Of a DNA stretch of 64,000 nucleotides, positions 20,358-29,235 are shown piece after piece. The position numbers and the translations under genes are program-made. Source of the stretch: Gammaproteobacteria bacterium (lineage in GTDB: Bacteria > Pseudomonadota > Gammaproteobacteria > JAURND01); contig DASZWJ010000031.1 of NCBI GenBank assembly GCA_035546635.1, positions 53,675 to 117,674 of the forward strand, read 5' to 3'. The notes beneath the pieces were generated by a model, which was given only the letters and a program-made list of their open reading frames with translations, had not been told where the DNA came from and ran no database searches. Each line of letters begins with the position of its first letter. The stretch's first letter is position 1.

Positions 20358-22664
20358 ATGCAAATACCCGCATCAACCTACAGAATACAACTCAATCAAA
20401 ATTTCAATTTTGCCAAAGCAGAGGCTGCTCTACCCTATTTGCACAAATTAGGCGTATCCTGGATCTATTTATCCCCCATCATGACAGCCAACCCCGGCAG
20501 CCTGCATGGCTATGATGTGACCAATCCTAATCAAATTAGCCGCGAAGCAGGTGGAGAAGCTGGATTTACTGCATTTTCCCATTCGCTTAAAACATTACAC
20601 ATGGGATTATTAATCGACTTCGTCCCCAATCATATGGCCGCATCTGCAAATAACCCCTGGTGGCACGATGTCATCAAACGAAGAGATCAATCCCAATACG
20701 CAGCGTTCTTTGATATTTCCTGGGATGCCTCAAACAGCGAAAAAATTTCCTACCGGCGTTTCTTTGACATCAATGAATTAATCTGCCTTCGCATGGAAGA
20801 CCCAGCCATTTTTAATGCCACCCACCCACTCCTATTGCAATTAATCCACAACCAGCAAATCACCGGTATACGCCTCGATCATATCGACGGATTGAAAAAC
20901 CCTGAAGCCTACCTGAATTTATTAGCAAACAAAATCTCTCAACCTGTTTACACCGTTGTTGAAAAAATCCTCGCTCGTAATGAACATCCACCCGCGAGCT
21001 GGCATATCGCTGGCACTACCGGATATGATTTTACCAATGAATTAAATCAAATATTTGTCAATCCTGCTGGCTACTTGCAACTGCTAAATTTCTACGAAAA
21101 ACAAACAGTGCTAAAATACACCATTGCCGAAATTCGTTACCACAATAATCAACTGGTCATTAAACGCTTATTTAAAAATGAATTTAAACATTTGATTGAT
21201 TTTTTTGCCGAAATTGCCAAGACTGAAGGCCATGTTTTTAATAAAGCAGATATTGAAAAACTACTTTTAGAAATTTGCGCAAGAATTCCAGTGTATCGAA
21301 CTTATATACACAACCATTCAATCAGCCCACAGGACAAAAATATTATTACCACAATATTAGACAGTGTAGAAAAAAAATCGATCCATCCAGTCTGCCTGAC
21401 TTTTTTTCAAAATGCCGTCCAAGGTCATTTAACCCCTGCTGCAAATAACCTTTGGTTACAGTGGCTAGAAAAATGGCAAGTTTTTACCGGCCCCATGGTA
21501 GCCAAAGGTTATGAAGATACGACCTGTTATCAATTTAATCCCCTACTTTCTTTAAATGAGGTAGGCAGCGAACCCTTGTATTTTAGTACCAAAACCCTTG
21601 GTGATTTAACACTGTTTCATCAATATAACCAATATAAACAATCACATTATCCCTACAGCTTAAATGCCACCTCAACACATGACACCAAACGCAGTGAAGA
21701 TGTGCGCGCCCGGCTGAACGTGTTAACTGAAATACCGGACGAATGGACTCAGGCAGCCACACGTTGGCGGCAGTTGAATGTAGCCAAAAAAATAATCATC
21801 CATGGCCAGCTGGCGCCTGATGTGAATGATGAACTCATGTTGTATCAATCCATGCTAGGTGCATGGCCACTATTTCCACACCAGGTGTCAGAATTTATAT
21901 TACGTCTACACACATTTTTAACCAAAGCGTTACGCGAGTCGAAAGTCCATTCAACTTGGTACCAACCGAATATTGATTATGAGGAAGCAACGCTCGCTTT
22001 TTGTGATGCCTTATTCACTGAAACTGCTGACAATCATTTTTTACCTGATTTTATAGAGCTACAACAAAAACTGGCGTTTTTTGGTATGTTAAATTCACTG
22101 ACCCAAACTGCTGTAAAAATTGTGAGTCCCGGGATTCCTGATATCTATCAAGGTAATGAAATATGGCAATTTGATTTGGTTGACCCAGATAATCGTCATG
22201 TGGTTGATTTTAATTATTTAGCTGAATTATTAGATTCCTTGTTCGATATTGAACTAGAAAATAATTTGCTCACAGCTTGGACTGACGGACGCATTAAACT
22301 TTATTTGACTTATTATTTGCTCAATTTCCGCCGTAACCAGGCGGAACTTTTTTCTCAAGGAAAATATATTCCTTTAGAAGTGGCTGGGATAAAAAAGCAG
22401 CATGTGATTGCCTTCGCCAGATGCTATAAAAATCACTGGGTTTTTATGATTGCTACGCGTTGGTGTACTGGCTTATGCGCTGTAAACCAGTTTCCATTAG
22501 GCATGGAAATCTGGGGTGACACACAAGTGATTTTGCCGCCAGAAGCACCGCGGCACTGGCGGTCAGTTTTGACAGAAACTGAGGTAGCTGATGGGAATTT
22601 TTGTCTCATAGGTCAATTATTAAATAAATTTCCAGTGGCTATCTTCCACGCAAACGAAGGATGA
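20358..22664 (+). CDS. treY: Malto-oligosyltrehalose synthase (TreY)
   Basis: A 768-residue GH13_26 enzyme that turns the reducing end of alpha-1,4-glucan into a trehalosyl unit. The N-terminus IPASTYRIQLNQNFNF is the family hallmark, followed by YLSPIMTANPGSLHGYDV and LIDFVPNHMA. GIRLDHIDGL gives the nucleophile Asp174, VVEKILARNE the acid/base Glu202, and STHDTKRSEDVRARL the third catalytic region; SPGIPDIYQGNE is also conserved. The family's long TreY-specific insert is present between the barrel halves. CAGGAA precedes the ATG, and the gene starts 17 bp after the GH57 gene. Confidence 0.95.
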   Translation: MQIPASTYRIQLNQNFNFAKAEAALPYLHKLGVSWIYLSPIMTANPGSLHGYDVTNPNQISREAGGEAGFTAFSHSLKTLHMGLLIDFVPNHMAASANNPWWHDVIKRRDQSQYAAFFDISWDASNSEKISYRRFFDINELICLRMEDPAIFNATHPLLLQLIHNQQITGIRLDHIDGLKNPEAYLNLLANKISQPVYTVVEKILARNEHPPASWHIAGTTGYDFTNELNQIFVNPAGYLQLLNFYEKQTVLKYTIAEIRYHNNQLVIKRLFKNEFKHLIDFFAEIAKTEGHVFNKADIEKLLLEICARIPVYRTYIHNHSISPQDKNIITTILDSVEKKSIHPVCLTFFQNAVQGHLTPAANNLWLQWLEKWQVFTGPMVAKGYEDTTCYQFNPLLSLNEVGSEPLYFSTKTLGDLTLFHQYNQYKQSHYPYSLNATSTHDTKRSEDVRARLNVLTEIPDEWTQAATRWRQLNVAKKIIIHGQLAPDVNDELMLYQSMLGAWPLFPHQVSEFILRLHTFLTKALRESKVHSTWYQPNIDYEEATLAFCDALFTETADNHFLPDFIELQQKLAFFGMLNSLTQTAVKIVSPGIPDIYQGNEIWQFDLVDPDNRHVVDFNYLAELLDSLFDIELENNLLTAWTDGRIKLYLTYYLLNFRRNQAELFSQGKYIPLEVAGIKKQHVIAFARCYKNHWVFMIATRWCTGLCAVNQFPLGMEIWGDTQVILPPEAPRHWRSVLTETEVADGNFCLIGQLLNKFPVAIFHANEG

Positions 22665-22689
22665 TGGCCATGCAAAAAAGGACACGCCC

Positions 22690-24639
22690 ATGAAAACCAT
22701 TTCCCCACAACCCGCCATTAGCGACTACGCCCACATCGGCGACTGCCATTCCTCAGCTTTAATTTCCAAACGCGGCTCCATAGACTGGTGTTGTATGCCA
22801 AGGATAGATAACGCCAGTTGTTTTGGGCGTCTTTTGGACTGGGAAAATGGTGGCTTTTGTCAACTCGTCCCCAAGCATTCATTTGAAACTGCGCGCTCAT
22901 ATATTGATGGCACCATGATTCTGCAAACCTTGTTCACTACAGAAAAAGCCCAAGCACGGCTCATCGATTTTTTCCCTATGCGCAAAGGGGGTTCACAAAC
23001 ACCCCATCAACAAATTATCAGAATTGTCGAAGGCATCCATGGCAAAATGAAATTCAATCTGCATATAGCGCCGCGCTTTGATTATGGCGCGATTAAACCT
23101 TGGATACGTCGCTATAAATATACTTCGTTCATCGCCTTGGGCGGCAGCAATGGATTACTGATATCGGGCGACATGCCCATGCGCCTACAAACGCCCCACC
23201 AATTAACCTCAACCTTTTATATAGAATCTCAAAAACGGCTTTACCTATCTTTGATTTACAGAAAACCCGAAGAGCTGGACGCTGAAGACGTCGAAGTGCC
23301 CGCTGTAGATGAATTGGACTGGCGGCTTTATCAAACACAAAACTGGTGGCGCAACTGGATTTCACAAGGCAATATCCCACAATCCTTTGCTGTAACTGCC
23401 GAAAGTCAGCGTAAATCAGGCATGACCGAACAATCGAGCAAAACCACCGCTACCCAATCGACGACCCCAACAACTGACAAGACATCCACCGCGATCGCAA
23501 GTCCCTATGCAGCATTGCTAACACGTTCTGCCCTGGTGTTAAAAGCGCTATCCAATGCACCAACTGGCGCTATCGCTGCTGCAGCTACGACTTCATTGCC
23601 TGAATGTCATGGTGGCTCAAGAAACTGGGATTACCGCTATAGCTGGATTCGTGATTCTTATTTTACGGTCAGGGCATTAAGCTGGTTGGGATTTGATAAA
23701 GAAACTGATGGCTTCCGCCGCTTTATTGAACGCAGCAGCCATAGCAGCACAGATGGTCTTAAAACCTTATACGGTGTCGGCGGTGAAACGCGCCTACACG
23801 AATATACACTGCCTGAATTAAGTGGTTTTCACGGCGCCAAACCCATCAGAGTAGGCAATGCCGCTATCGATCAATTACAACTGGATATTTTTGGTGGATT
23901 GCTGGATTTAGCCTTAAGTAGCGTGCGAAGCGGTAATTCCCTCGGCCAAGATTATTGGAAATTTTTAATGCAAATTATCAGCACAGTAAATGCCGTTTGG
24001 CACCAACCAGATTGTGGCATTTGGGAAATGCGTTGTGAACCGCGGCATTTTGTCCACTCAAAAGTCATGTGTTGGGTGGCATTAGATCGAGGTATCAAAT
24101 TGACGGAAGTTTTAAATAAAGATGTTCCGCTGGAACAGTGGCGGCAAACACGTGAAGCCATTCGAAAAGCAGTAGAAGAAAATGGTTATGATAAAGAACG
24201 CGGGGTTTTTATCCAAGCCTTTGGCTATTCGCAAATGGATGCAGCACTGCTATTGCTACCGATGTGGGGTTTTCTGGAATATACCGACCAGCGCATCGTA
24301 CGCACTGTCGATGCTATTATGCAGGATTTGAGTGAAGATGGACTGCTACACCGTTATCCTATCGGGAGTGATGGATTAGAGGGAGTTGAAGGGGTATTTT
24401 TACCCTGTTCATTCTGGCTAGTCATCTGCCTTGCTCGTCAAGGCCGATTAGATTTAGCACATGAAATTTTTCAACGCACGATTGCAACCGGTAATGAATT
24501 GGGATTATTTTCGGAAGAATATGATACTAAAGGCAAGGAGATGCTGGGTAATTTTCCACAGGCGCTGACGCATCTTTCGTTGATTGCGGCAGCATTGAAC
24601 TTGCAACGTGCGGAATTGGCAAGTTCTCACCCCCTTTGA
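22690..24639 (+). CDS. GH15 family glucoamylase or trehalase
   Basis: A 649-residue GH15 protein. The N-terminal beta domain (ISDYAHIGDCHSSALI) spans about 8-230, and the (alpha/alpha)6 barrel about 270-640 with SRNWDYRYSWIRDSYF, RVGNAAIDQLQLD, GIWEMRCEPRHFVHSK (general acid region) and LFSEEYDTKGKEMLGNFPQ (general base region). GH15 releases glucose from alpha-glucan ends, and some members are trehalases; either would fit this locus. A Ser/Thr-rich stretch at about 238-265 looks like an inserted flexible linker. The last residues (SSHPL) and stop lie in a palindromic repeat, much like the end of the amidohydrolase. It is the last gene of the operon. Confidence 0.9.
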   Translation: MKTISPQPAISDYAHIGDCHSSALISKRGSIDWCCMPRIDNASCFGRLLDWENGGFCQLVPKHSFETARSYIDGTMILQTLFTTEKAQARLIDFFPMRKGGSQTPHQQIIRIVEGIHGKMKFNLHIAPRFDYGAIKPWIRRYKYTSFIALGGSNGLLISGDMPMRLQTPHQLTSTFYIESQKRLYLSLIYRKPEELDAEDVEVPAVDELDWRLYQTQNWWRNWISQGNIPQSFAVTAESQRKSGMTEQSSKTTATQSTTPTTDKTSTAIASPYAALLTRSALVLKALSNAPTGAIAAAATTSLPECHGGSRNWDYRYSWIRDSYFTVRALSWLGFDKETDGFRRFIERSSHSSTDGLKTLYGVGGETRLHEYTLPELSGFHGAKPIRVGNAAIDQLQLDIFGGLLDLALSSVRSGNSLGQDYWKFLMQIISTVNAVWHQPDCGIWEMRCEPRHFVHSKVMCWVALDRGIKLTEVLNKDVPLEQWRQTREAIRKAVEENGYDKERGVFIQAFGYSQMDAALLLLPMWGFLEYTDQRIVRTVDAIMQDLSEDGLLHRYPIGSDGLEGVEGVFLPCSFWLVICLARQGRLDLAHEIFQRTIATGNELGLFSEEYDTKGKEMLGNFPQALTHLSLIAAALNLQRAELASSHPL

Positions 24640-24799
24640 AAAAGGGGGTCGAAGGCCGTTAGGCCTGAGGGGGGATTTATGACCGAAGGAAATCCACCGG
24701 AAAAAGCTAGGAGTACTACATTAACAATATTAGGCACCCAAAACTCCTTAAATCCCCCCGCAGCCTAGGGCTGGCGACCCCCTTTTTCAAAGGGGGTGA
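24626..24799. repeat. Palindromic repeat element, about 174 bp
   Basis: Inverted CACCCCCTTTGAAAAAGGGG ends surround a core that keeps GAGTACTA and the GCACCCAAAACTC block of the other copies but has extra bases. It contains the stop codon of the GH15 gene and lies before the EamA gene, where its hairpins could end transcription of the trehalose operon. Confidence 0.85.
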
Positions 24800-24855
24800 A
24801 GCGCCATTTAATGATATAATACATCGCCACTAGCCTTATAATTTGGAAACACAAC

Positions 24856-25749
24856 ATGAAAAAAGCCACCACCGCCACCGCTTATCTTCTCTTTGGCACC
24901 TTGTTATGGGGCATGACCTTTTCTTTCATCAAAGATGCTGTGGGCAGCATGAATGCTTTTAACTTTTTATTCTGGCGTTACAGCATTGCCAGCTTACTTC
25001 TGCTGCTGATTTTTTTCAAAAAAATTCACCTAGTCAATAAAAAATTAATCTTGCAAGGCGTGTGGTTAGGATTATTGTTGGGTGGCACTGTCATTTTTCA
25101 AACCATTGGCCTCACCTCTACCACTGCTTCAACAGCGAGTTTTATCACGGGTTTATCTGTGATTATGGTGCCACTTTATTTCTGTATGCTTCATAAACGC
25201 TGGCCGGCCATTAACATTACCGCCGCGGTGGGTCTGACTATCATCGGCATCTGTTTAATTTCGCTTAATTCTGCCTTGGATGTAAATAGAGGGGATTTTT
25301 GGATTTTATTGTGCGCCATCTGCTTTAGCGCCTATATCATCGTGACCGGTAAATTTTCTCACAGTGGTCATGCCTTCACCTTAACCTTTGTGCAATCATT
25401 AACTATCGCTGTAATAGCTGGTGTGATTAACTTATTTAATAAGAGCTTTACCATCCCAGTTGCAATGAATCTCTGGGTATCTATTCTATTTTGCGCTATT
25501 TTTGCCTCAATTCTAGCTTGCTATCTACAAATTCGTTTTCAGCGCTATCTCACTGATACTAAAACCGCGATTATTTTTGCCTTAGAGCCGGTGTTTGCAA
25601 CACTAACTGCGGTGGTTTATTTGGATGAAAATCTGACGGTGAAATTCCTGATTGGGGCGGGTTGTATATTTGCGGGGATGTTGTTGTCTGAAATAAAATT
25701 GAAGGAGAGGTCTGCTTCAGTCACCCACTTTGAAAAAGAGGGTGAGTAG
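24856..25749 (+). CDS. EamA/DMT-family transporter
   Basis: A 297-residue inner-membrane protein with about ten hydrophobic helices in two EamA repeats. The first repeat starts with YLLFGTLLWGMTFSFIKDAV, and the second ends with AIIFALEPVFATLTAVVYLDE, a typical EamA signature. Substrates in this family range from amino acids to metabolites and drugs, and cannot be inferred here. The tail SVTHFEKEGE and the stop are coded by the first unit of a palindromic repeat array. The gene appears to be a single transcription unit. Confidence 0.88.
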   Translation: MKKATTATAYLLFGTLLWGMTFSFIKDAVGSMNAFNFLFWRYSIASLLLLLIFFKKIHLVNKKLILQGVWLGLLLGGTVIFQTIGLTSTTASTASFITGLSVIMVPLYFCMLHKRWPAINITAAVGLTIIGICLISLNSALDVNRGDFWILLCAICFSAYIIVTGKFSHSGHAFTLTFVQSLTIAVIAGVINLFNKSFTIPVAMNLWVSILFCAIFASILACYLQIRFQRYLTDTKTAIIFALEPVFATLTAVVYLDENLTVKFLIGAGCIFAGMLLSEIKLKERSASVTHFEKEGE

Positions 25750-25840
25750 TCAGTCACCCCCTTTGAAAAAGGGGGTGAACAGTCGCCCCCCCTTAGAAAA
25801 AGGGGATGAGCAGTCAGTCACTCCCTTAGAAAGAGTGAGC
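25717..25840. repeat. Tandem array of four short palindromes between convergent genes
   Basis: Four units of about 30 bp lie head to tail, each a small palindrome (CACCC.CTTTGAAAAAG.GGGTG or a TTAGAAA variant) set off by CAGT. Units begin near 25718, 25750, 25780 and 25812. The 3' ends of both flanking genes, EamA (+) and DUF559 (-), are read from this array. It probably works as a two-way terminator. Confidence 0.75.
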
Positions 25841-26197
25841 AGATAGAATAAATACTTCTTCAAAAATTTTATCGATCACTGCTTCCGTATATTGCAATAC
25901 TTCCAAATTATCAAACCGTAAAACTTTTAAGCCTAATCGACTTAAATGACTATCTCTTTTTAAATCCTTTTCCTTATACTCTGCTTCAAAATGCTGGCCT
26001 CCATCTAGTTCTATCACAAGCTTGGCTGCAGGTGCGTAGAAATCAACGATAAAATTTCCAATTGGCTTTTGTCTATAGAATTGAATATTCCTAATTTGTT
26101 TACGTCTGAGCTTCGACCTCAACAATTGTTCTGCATCTGTTAAATTGGAACGCAGTTTTCGTGCATTGATTTTATTTTTGTGCTGGTAACTTAACAT
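25826..26197 (-). CDS. DUF559 domain protein (endonuclease-like)
   Basis: A 123-residue protein of the DUF559 group, related to very-short-patch-repair and restriction-like endonucleases. ARKLRSNLTDAEQLLRSKLR opens the domain, and FIVDFYAPAAKLVIELDGGQH is the catalytic-core-like stretch with Asp, Glu and Asp; LGLKVLRFDNLEVL follows. Activity of this family is not well established. The last residues (SAHSF) and the stop lie in the palindrome array. It is a small accessory gene without an obvious partner. Confidence 0.85.
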   Translation of the reverse strand: MLSYQHKNKINARKLRSNLTDAEQLLRSKLRRKQIRNIQFYRQKPIGNFIVDFYAPAAKLVIELDGGQHFEAEYKEKDLKRDSHLSRLGLKVLRFDNLEVLQYTEAVIDKIFEEVFILSAHSF

Positions 26198-26275
26198 AAT
26201 TATTTAGCTTCCTTAAGCTCTTAATCCCCTGCAGCCTTACAACTGTGTCCATTTTTTTTCTAAGGAAGTGATTAT

Positions 26276-26566
26276 TTACTTCATCAAAACAATAGGCTTT
26301 AATTCAATGTAATTGTCATGATTAAATAGCAAATCTTTATACACTGAACTTTGCATTATCTTTTCTAAAGAAGTAGGCTCCGGCAATGTTTCACCAGCAT
26401 CCAATAATCCTTCTATATGAAAAATAATACCCTCTCTTGCATTCTCCAATGCTGAAGCAGGCGTATTACCTCCAAAAACACAACCTGGAAAATCAGGAAA
26501 GATAACACCATAATCAGCGTCTTTTTTCCTCACTCTATTTACCAATGCGACATATATCAATGACAT
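26276..26566 (-). CDS. hicB: HicB-family antitoxin-like protein (no HicA seen)
   Basis: A 96-residue HicB-like protein. YGVIFPDFPGCVFGGNTPASALENAREGI is the partially degraded RNase-H-like fold typical of HicB. A separate DNA-binding tail is not obvious. HicB normally neutralises the HicA mRNA interferase encoded next to it. Neither the 78-bp gap after it nor the 93-bp gap before it can hold a HicA of usual size (about 60 residues), so it appears to be an orphan. Confidence 0.8.
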   Translation of the reverse strand: MSLIYVALVNRVRKKDADYGVIFPDFPGCVFGGNTPASALENAREGIIFHIEGLLDAGETLPEPTSLEKIMQSSVYKDLLFNHDNYIELKPIVLMK

Positions 26567-26603
26567 AATTCTATCCTCATCTTACTCTGCTATCTAAAGT
26601 GGC

Positions 26604-26714
26604 TACTCTTTGAAAAAGGGGTATTTTAAAGAGGAGATCGATTGACACCCCAAAACTCTTCAAATCCCCCCGCAGGCCTTGCGACCTGCGACCCCCTTTT
26701 TCAAAGGAGGTGAA
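26604..26714. repeat. Palindromic repeat element, shortened copy
   Basis: Left end CTCTTTGAAAAAGGGG and right end CCCCCTTTTTCAAAGGAGG flank a short core with CACCCCAAAACTCTTCAAAT. It lies across the 3' end of the inverse autotransporter gene and supplies its stop codon (26662-26660). Confidence 0.8.
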
Positions 26715-29005
26715 CAATTACCATTAATCTTCCTCGCCACCGCTTCCCCACCCGGAGCAGACGCATAGGCGTTGATATTTGACAAACTTGTATCAGCATC
26801 ATGGATAACCGATTGTGACCACAATGAATTAATACCATAAGCCTGGGCGTAAGGCTGATTACCGTCGGCATTCGCATTGGCACTGATCCGACTATTTTTG
26901 GATAAATTCACGGTGCTGAACCCATCGAGGTTAATGCCCTGGGTTTTAACTGTGTTAAATCCTTTTGAGTCTTGAATCACACCTTGCACCATGATACTGC
27001 TTTGATCCTCAAGGTTGACGGTATTGTTACCCGCTACGGATATGCCGTTGACAAAATCAAAATTACTGGTGGCGTTATTATTTATATGCGCCATAGTCAT
27101 CACAGAACTGTGATCCATAAGATTGACGGTATTGACACCCTGCAAAGCACTGATACCGTTAACATAAATAGTATTACTTCTGCCACCTTCAACATCAGCT
27201 AATACATTGACCGCAGCATTATCCTTGAGACTGATATGACTGACGTTGCCATGCGTCACGATGCCAAACTCATCTACCTCGTTATGCCCTTTAGAATCAG
27301 GAGAAATATAGCCTGATAGATTAATACTGCTATTACCAGCAAGCGTAATTTCATTATCATCACCTTCAGCATCGATACCACTGGTGTTATGCGAACTAAA
27401 ACTCCCCCTGCCGTTAAAATCCAGATTCACATTGACTTGGCTGTCCGTTAAATTGATACGATTACTGCTAATGCCTTGCGCTTCAATGCCAATGGCTGAA
27501 AAATTATTATTCGCACCGCTCGCACTGACATTCACCCGACTATCTTTCAATGTAATTAAAGCATTTTGACCATACGCGTAAATGCCAGTTGCCAAATTGC
27601 TGCTATCACTATACGCATTGATTTCTGAATCATGCGTGACATATAAAGTACTGTCTTGCATTTTTACGCCAGCTGTATAGCTTTGCGCGCCGTCTATTGC
27701 GCCTATTTGTGTATGATTTAACGTGACGATGCAGCCTTCCGCCAAAGTCAAACCGGACTGAAATGGATTTTGTTTACTATTATTCAGAATGATGGAGTTC
27801 AATGTATCTACACCGTTTAATGCCAACGCGCCGGTAAATGTCGCACTTTGTAGTGGACGATCATAATCGCTAGAACGGCCAAACAATCCATCATTGGTTA
27901 ATGCCAATGGTAAAGTGTCTTGATCGGAAGTGGTCTCGCTGTGATATTGCCCTGGTTTAAAATAAAAATTCGGATTGGCTGGCGCGATACTATTGATGCC
28001 ATTGACCGTTTGCTGATCAAATCCAGAGCAAGGATGTTCCGCCGTGCAGCTGGAAGCATCTTGGAAGGAACTGCCACCTTTAGGTTGGAAAAACCAAATA
28101 TTGTCTCTTTCCACGACCGATGAAGCCACCACCTGCTGCCGTGTCACCACCGGTTCGCCATTGGCTTGCCCTTCGGTCGCCAAATGCCGCTCGACTGGTT
28201 CTAACAAGCGATTCTGTATGGGCTGCATAGCATCTCGCGGAGCAGAATTCACACCACCTAAAGTCAGACTCACGCCTAGCAACAGAGTGTTATGACGCTG
28301 ATTATCATAGCTATCTCGCATATTCACACCCAGATGTGCATTGATGGGATATTCCACACGACTGCTTATACCGTTAATTGCAGAGGTGTTTTCAGGATTG
28401 AAGTGATAGCCTCCCACATACCATCGCAATCCGGGAATACCTGGAATCTGTCGACCCGCTTCCGCATCTACACCCCATCCCACCGATTCATATTCTTGTA
28501 AAATCGCATCCCATTGGGTATGACCATGAAAATGCAGATAATTATAATTATCAAAATGATCTGCAAAACCTGTGCCAATATATTTTTGTTGACTGCTGAT
28601 AGGCACATAAGCATTGGCGCGGAAATCCCAGTTTTTACCTAAAGATTCTATACCGGGATTCATAAACCAAAATAAATTATCGGCGGATGACCGGTTACCA
28701 TCAGCAAATAAATAAGCGCCGAGGATGCGCTCGTTATGAGTGACTGATCGTACACCCACACCTAAACTGCCTAGCCAATCAGTTGCAAATGTTGTTTTGC
28801 CTTGCGCATCGGCATAAAAAATACTGTCGGTGTTTCCATAGATCGGCAACATGGCATCGCCTTCGGCTAATAAATGCTCACCGGATAATCCCCATAAGCT
28901 AAGTCGTGGTGGCAATGGAATGTATGCATTTTCTGCTGTAGCAGTTTTTGTGATTGAACACATCGCAATACAGGATATTAATAATCCACTCAATAATTTT
29001 TTCAT
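26660..29005 (-). CDS. Inverse autotransporter (intimin/invasin-type barrel) with beta-helix-like passenger
   Basis: A 781-residue outer-membrane protein. Residues 1-24 are a signal peptide ending TATA-EN. About 35-260 resemble the inverse autotransporter beta domain, with WLGSLGVGVRSV, GAYLFADGNRSS, WDFRANAYVPI and GWGVDAEAGRQIPGI strands. About 300-745 are a secreted part rich in repeats of the type NLxDxSxVxVxG and GIxAxGxxNxI, as in right-handed beta helices; Ig-like invasin domains are not seen. AAGGA lies upstream of the ATG. The C-terminus (CSPPLKKGVAGRKACGGI) is coded by a palindromic repeat, so the native end is lost. Predicted role is adhesion. The passenger fold is by eye. Confidence 0.75.
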   Translation of the reverse strand: MKKLLSGLLISCIAMCSITKTATAENAYIPLPPRLSLWGLSGEHLLAEGDAMLPIYGNTDSIFYADAQGKTTFATDWLGSLGVGVRSVTHNERILGAYLFADGNRSSADNLFWFMNPGIESLGKNWDFRANAYVPISSQQKYIGTGFADHFDNYNYLHFHGHTQWDAILQEYESVGWGVDAEAGRQIPGIPGLRWYVGGYHFNPENTSAINGISSRVEYPINAHLGVNMRDSYDNQRHNTLLLGVSLTLGGVNSAPRDAMQPIQNRLLEPVERHLATEGQANGEPVVTRQQVVASSVVERDNIWFFQPKGGSSFQDASSCTAEHPCSGFDQQTVNGINSIAPANPNFYFKPGQYHSETTSDQDTLPLALTNDGLFGRSSDYDRPLQSATFTGALALNGVDTLNSIILNNSKQNPFQSGLTLAEGCIVTLNHTQIGAIDGAQSYTAGVKMQDSTLYVTHDSEINAYSDSSNLATGIYAYGQNALITLKDSRVNVSASGANNNFSAIGIEAQGISSNRINLTDSQVNVNLDFNGRGSFSSHNTSGIDAEGDDNEITLAGNSSINLSGYISPDSKGHNEVDEFGIVTHGNVSHISLKDNAAVNVLADVEGGRSNTIYVNGISALQGVNTVNLMDHSSVMTMAHINNNATSNFDFVNGISVAGNNTVNLEDQSSIMVQGVIQDSKGFNTVKTQGINLDGFSTVNLSKNSRISANANADGNQPYAQAYGINSLWSQSVIHDADTSLSNINAYASAPGGEAVARKINGNCSPPLKKGVAGRKACGGI

Positions 29006-29172
29006 GTTGTGATAATCCTTGAAAAGTCAGTCGTGCGAAACGCGGCGAAGTTGCGTAATGGGTGGTGGATTATCTGTAGAGATTTTTAGGATGACAATAC
29101 CGTAATTGCGTAAAAATGATTGAATTCTCTTAGAAGCCGCGCAAATTCATGCCAGGAGTTGTGGGATTAATT

Positions 29173-29216
29173 TTGACAAAAGACCATTCTTTTGCTATTG
29201 TGTACACAACGGTACA
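29173..29216 (+). promoter_or_regulatory. Sigma-70 promoter overlapped by a YefM-type operator
   Basis: TTGACA (29173-29178) and TATTGT (29196-29201) are separated by exactly 17 bp. The -10 is overlapped by the 12-bp palindrome TTGTGTACACAA (29198-29209), whose centre is the TGTACA core bound by YefM of the yefM-yoeB system. A further GTACA follows at 29212-29216. Autorepression of the antitoxin-toxin pair is the expected use. Confidence 0.7.
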
Positions 29217-29235
29217 TAACTAGAGGAGTATTTTT

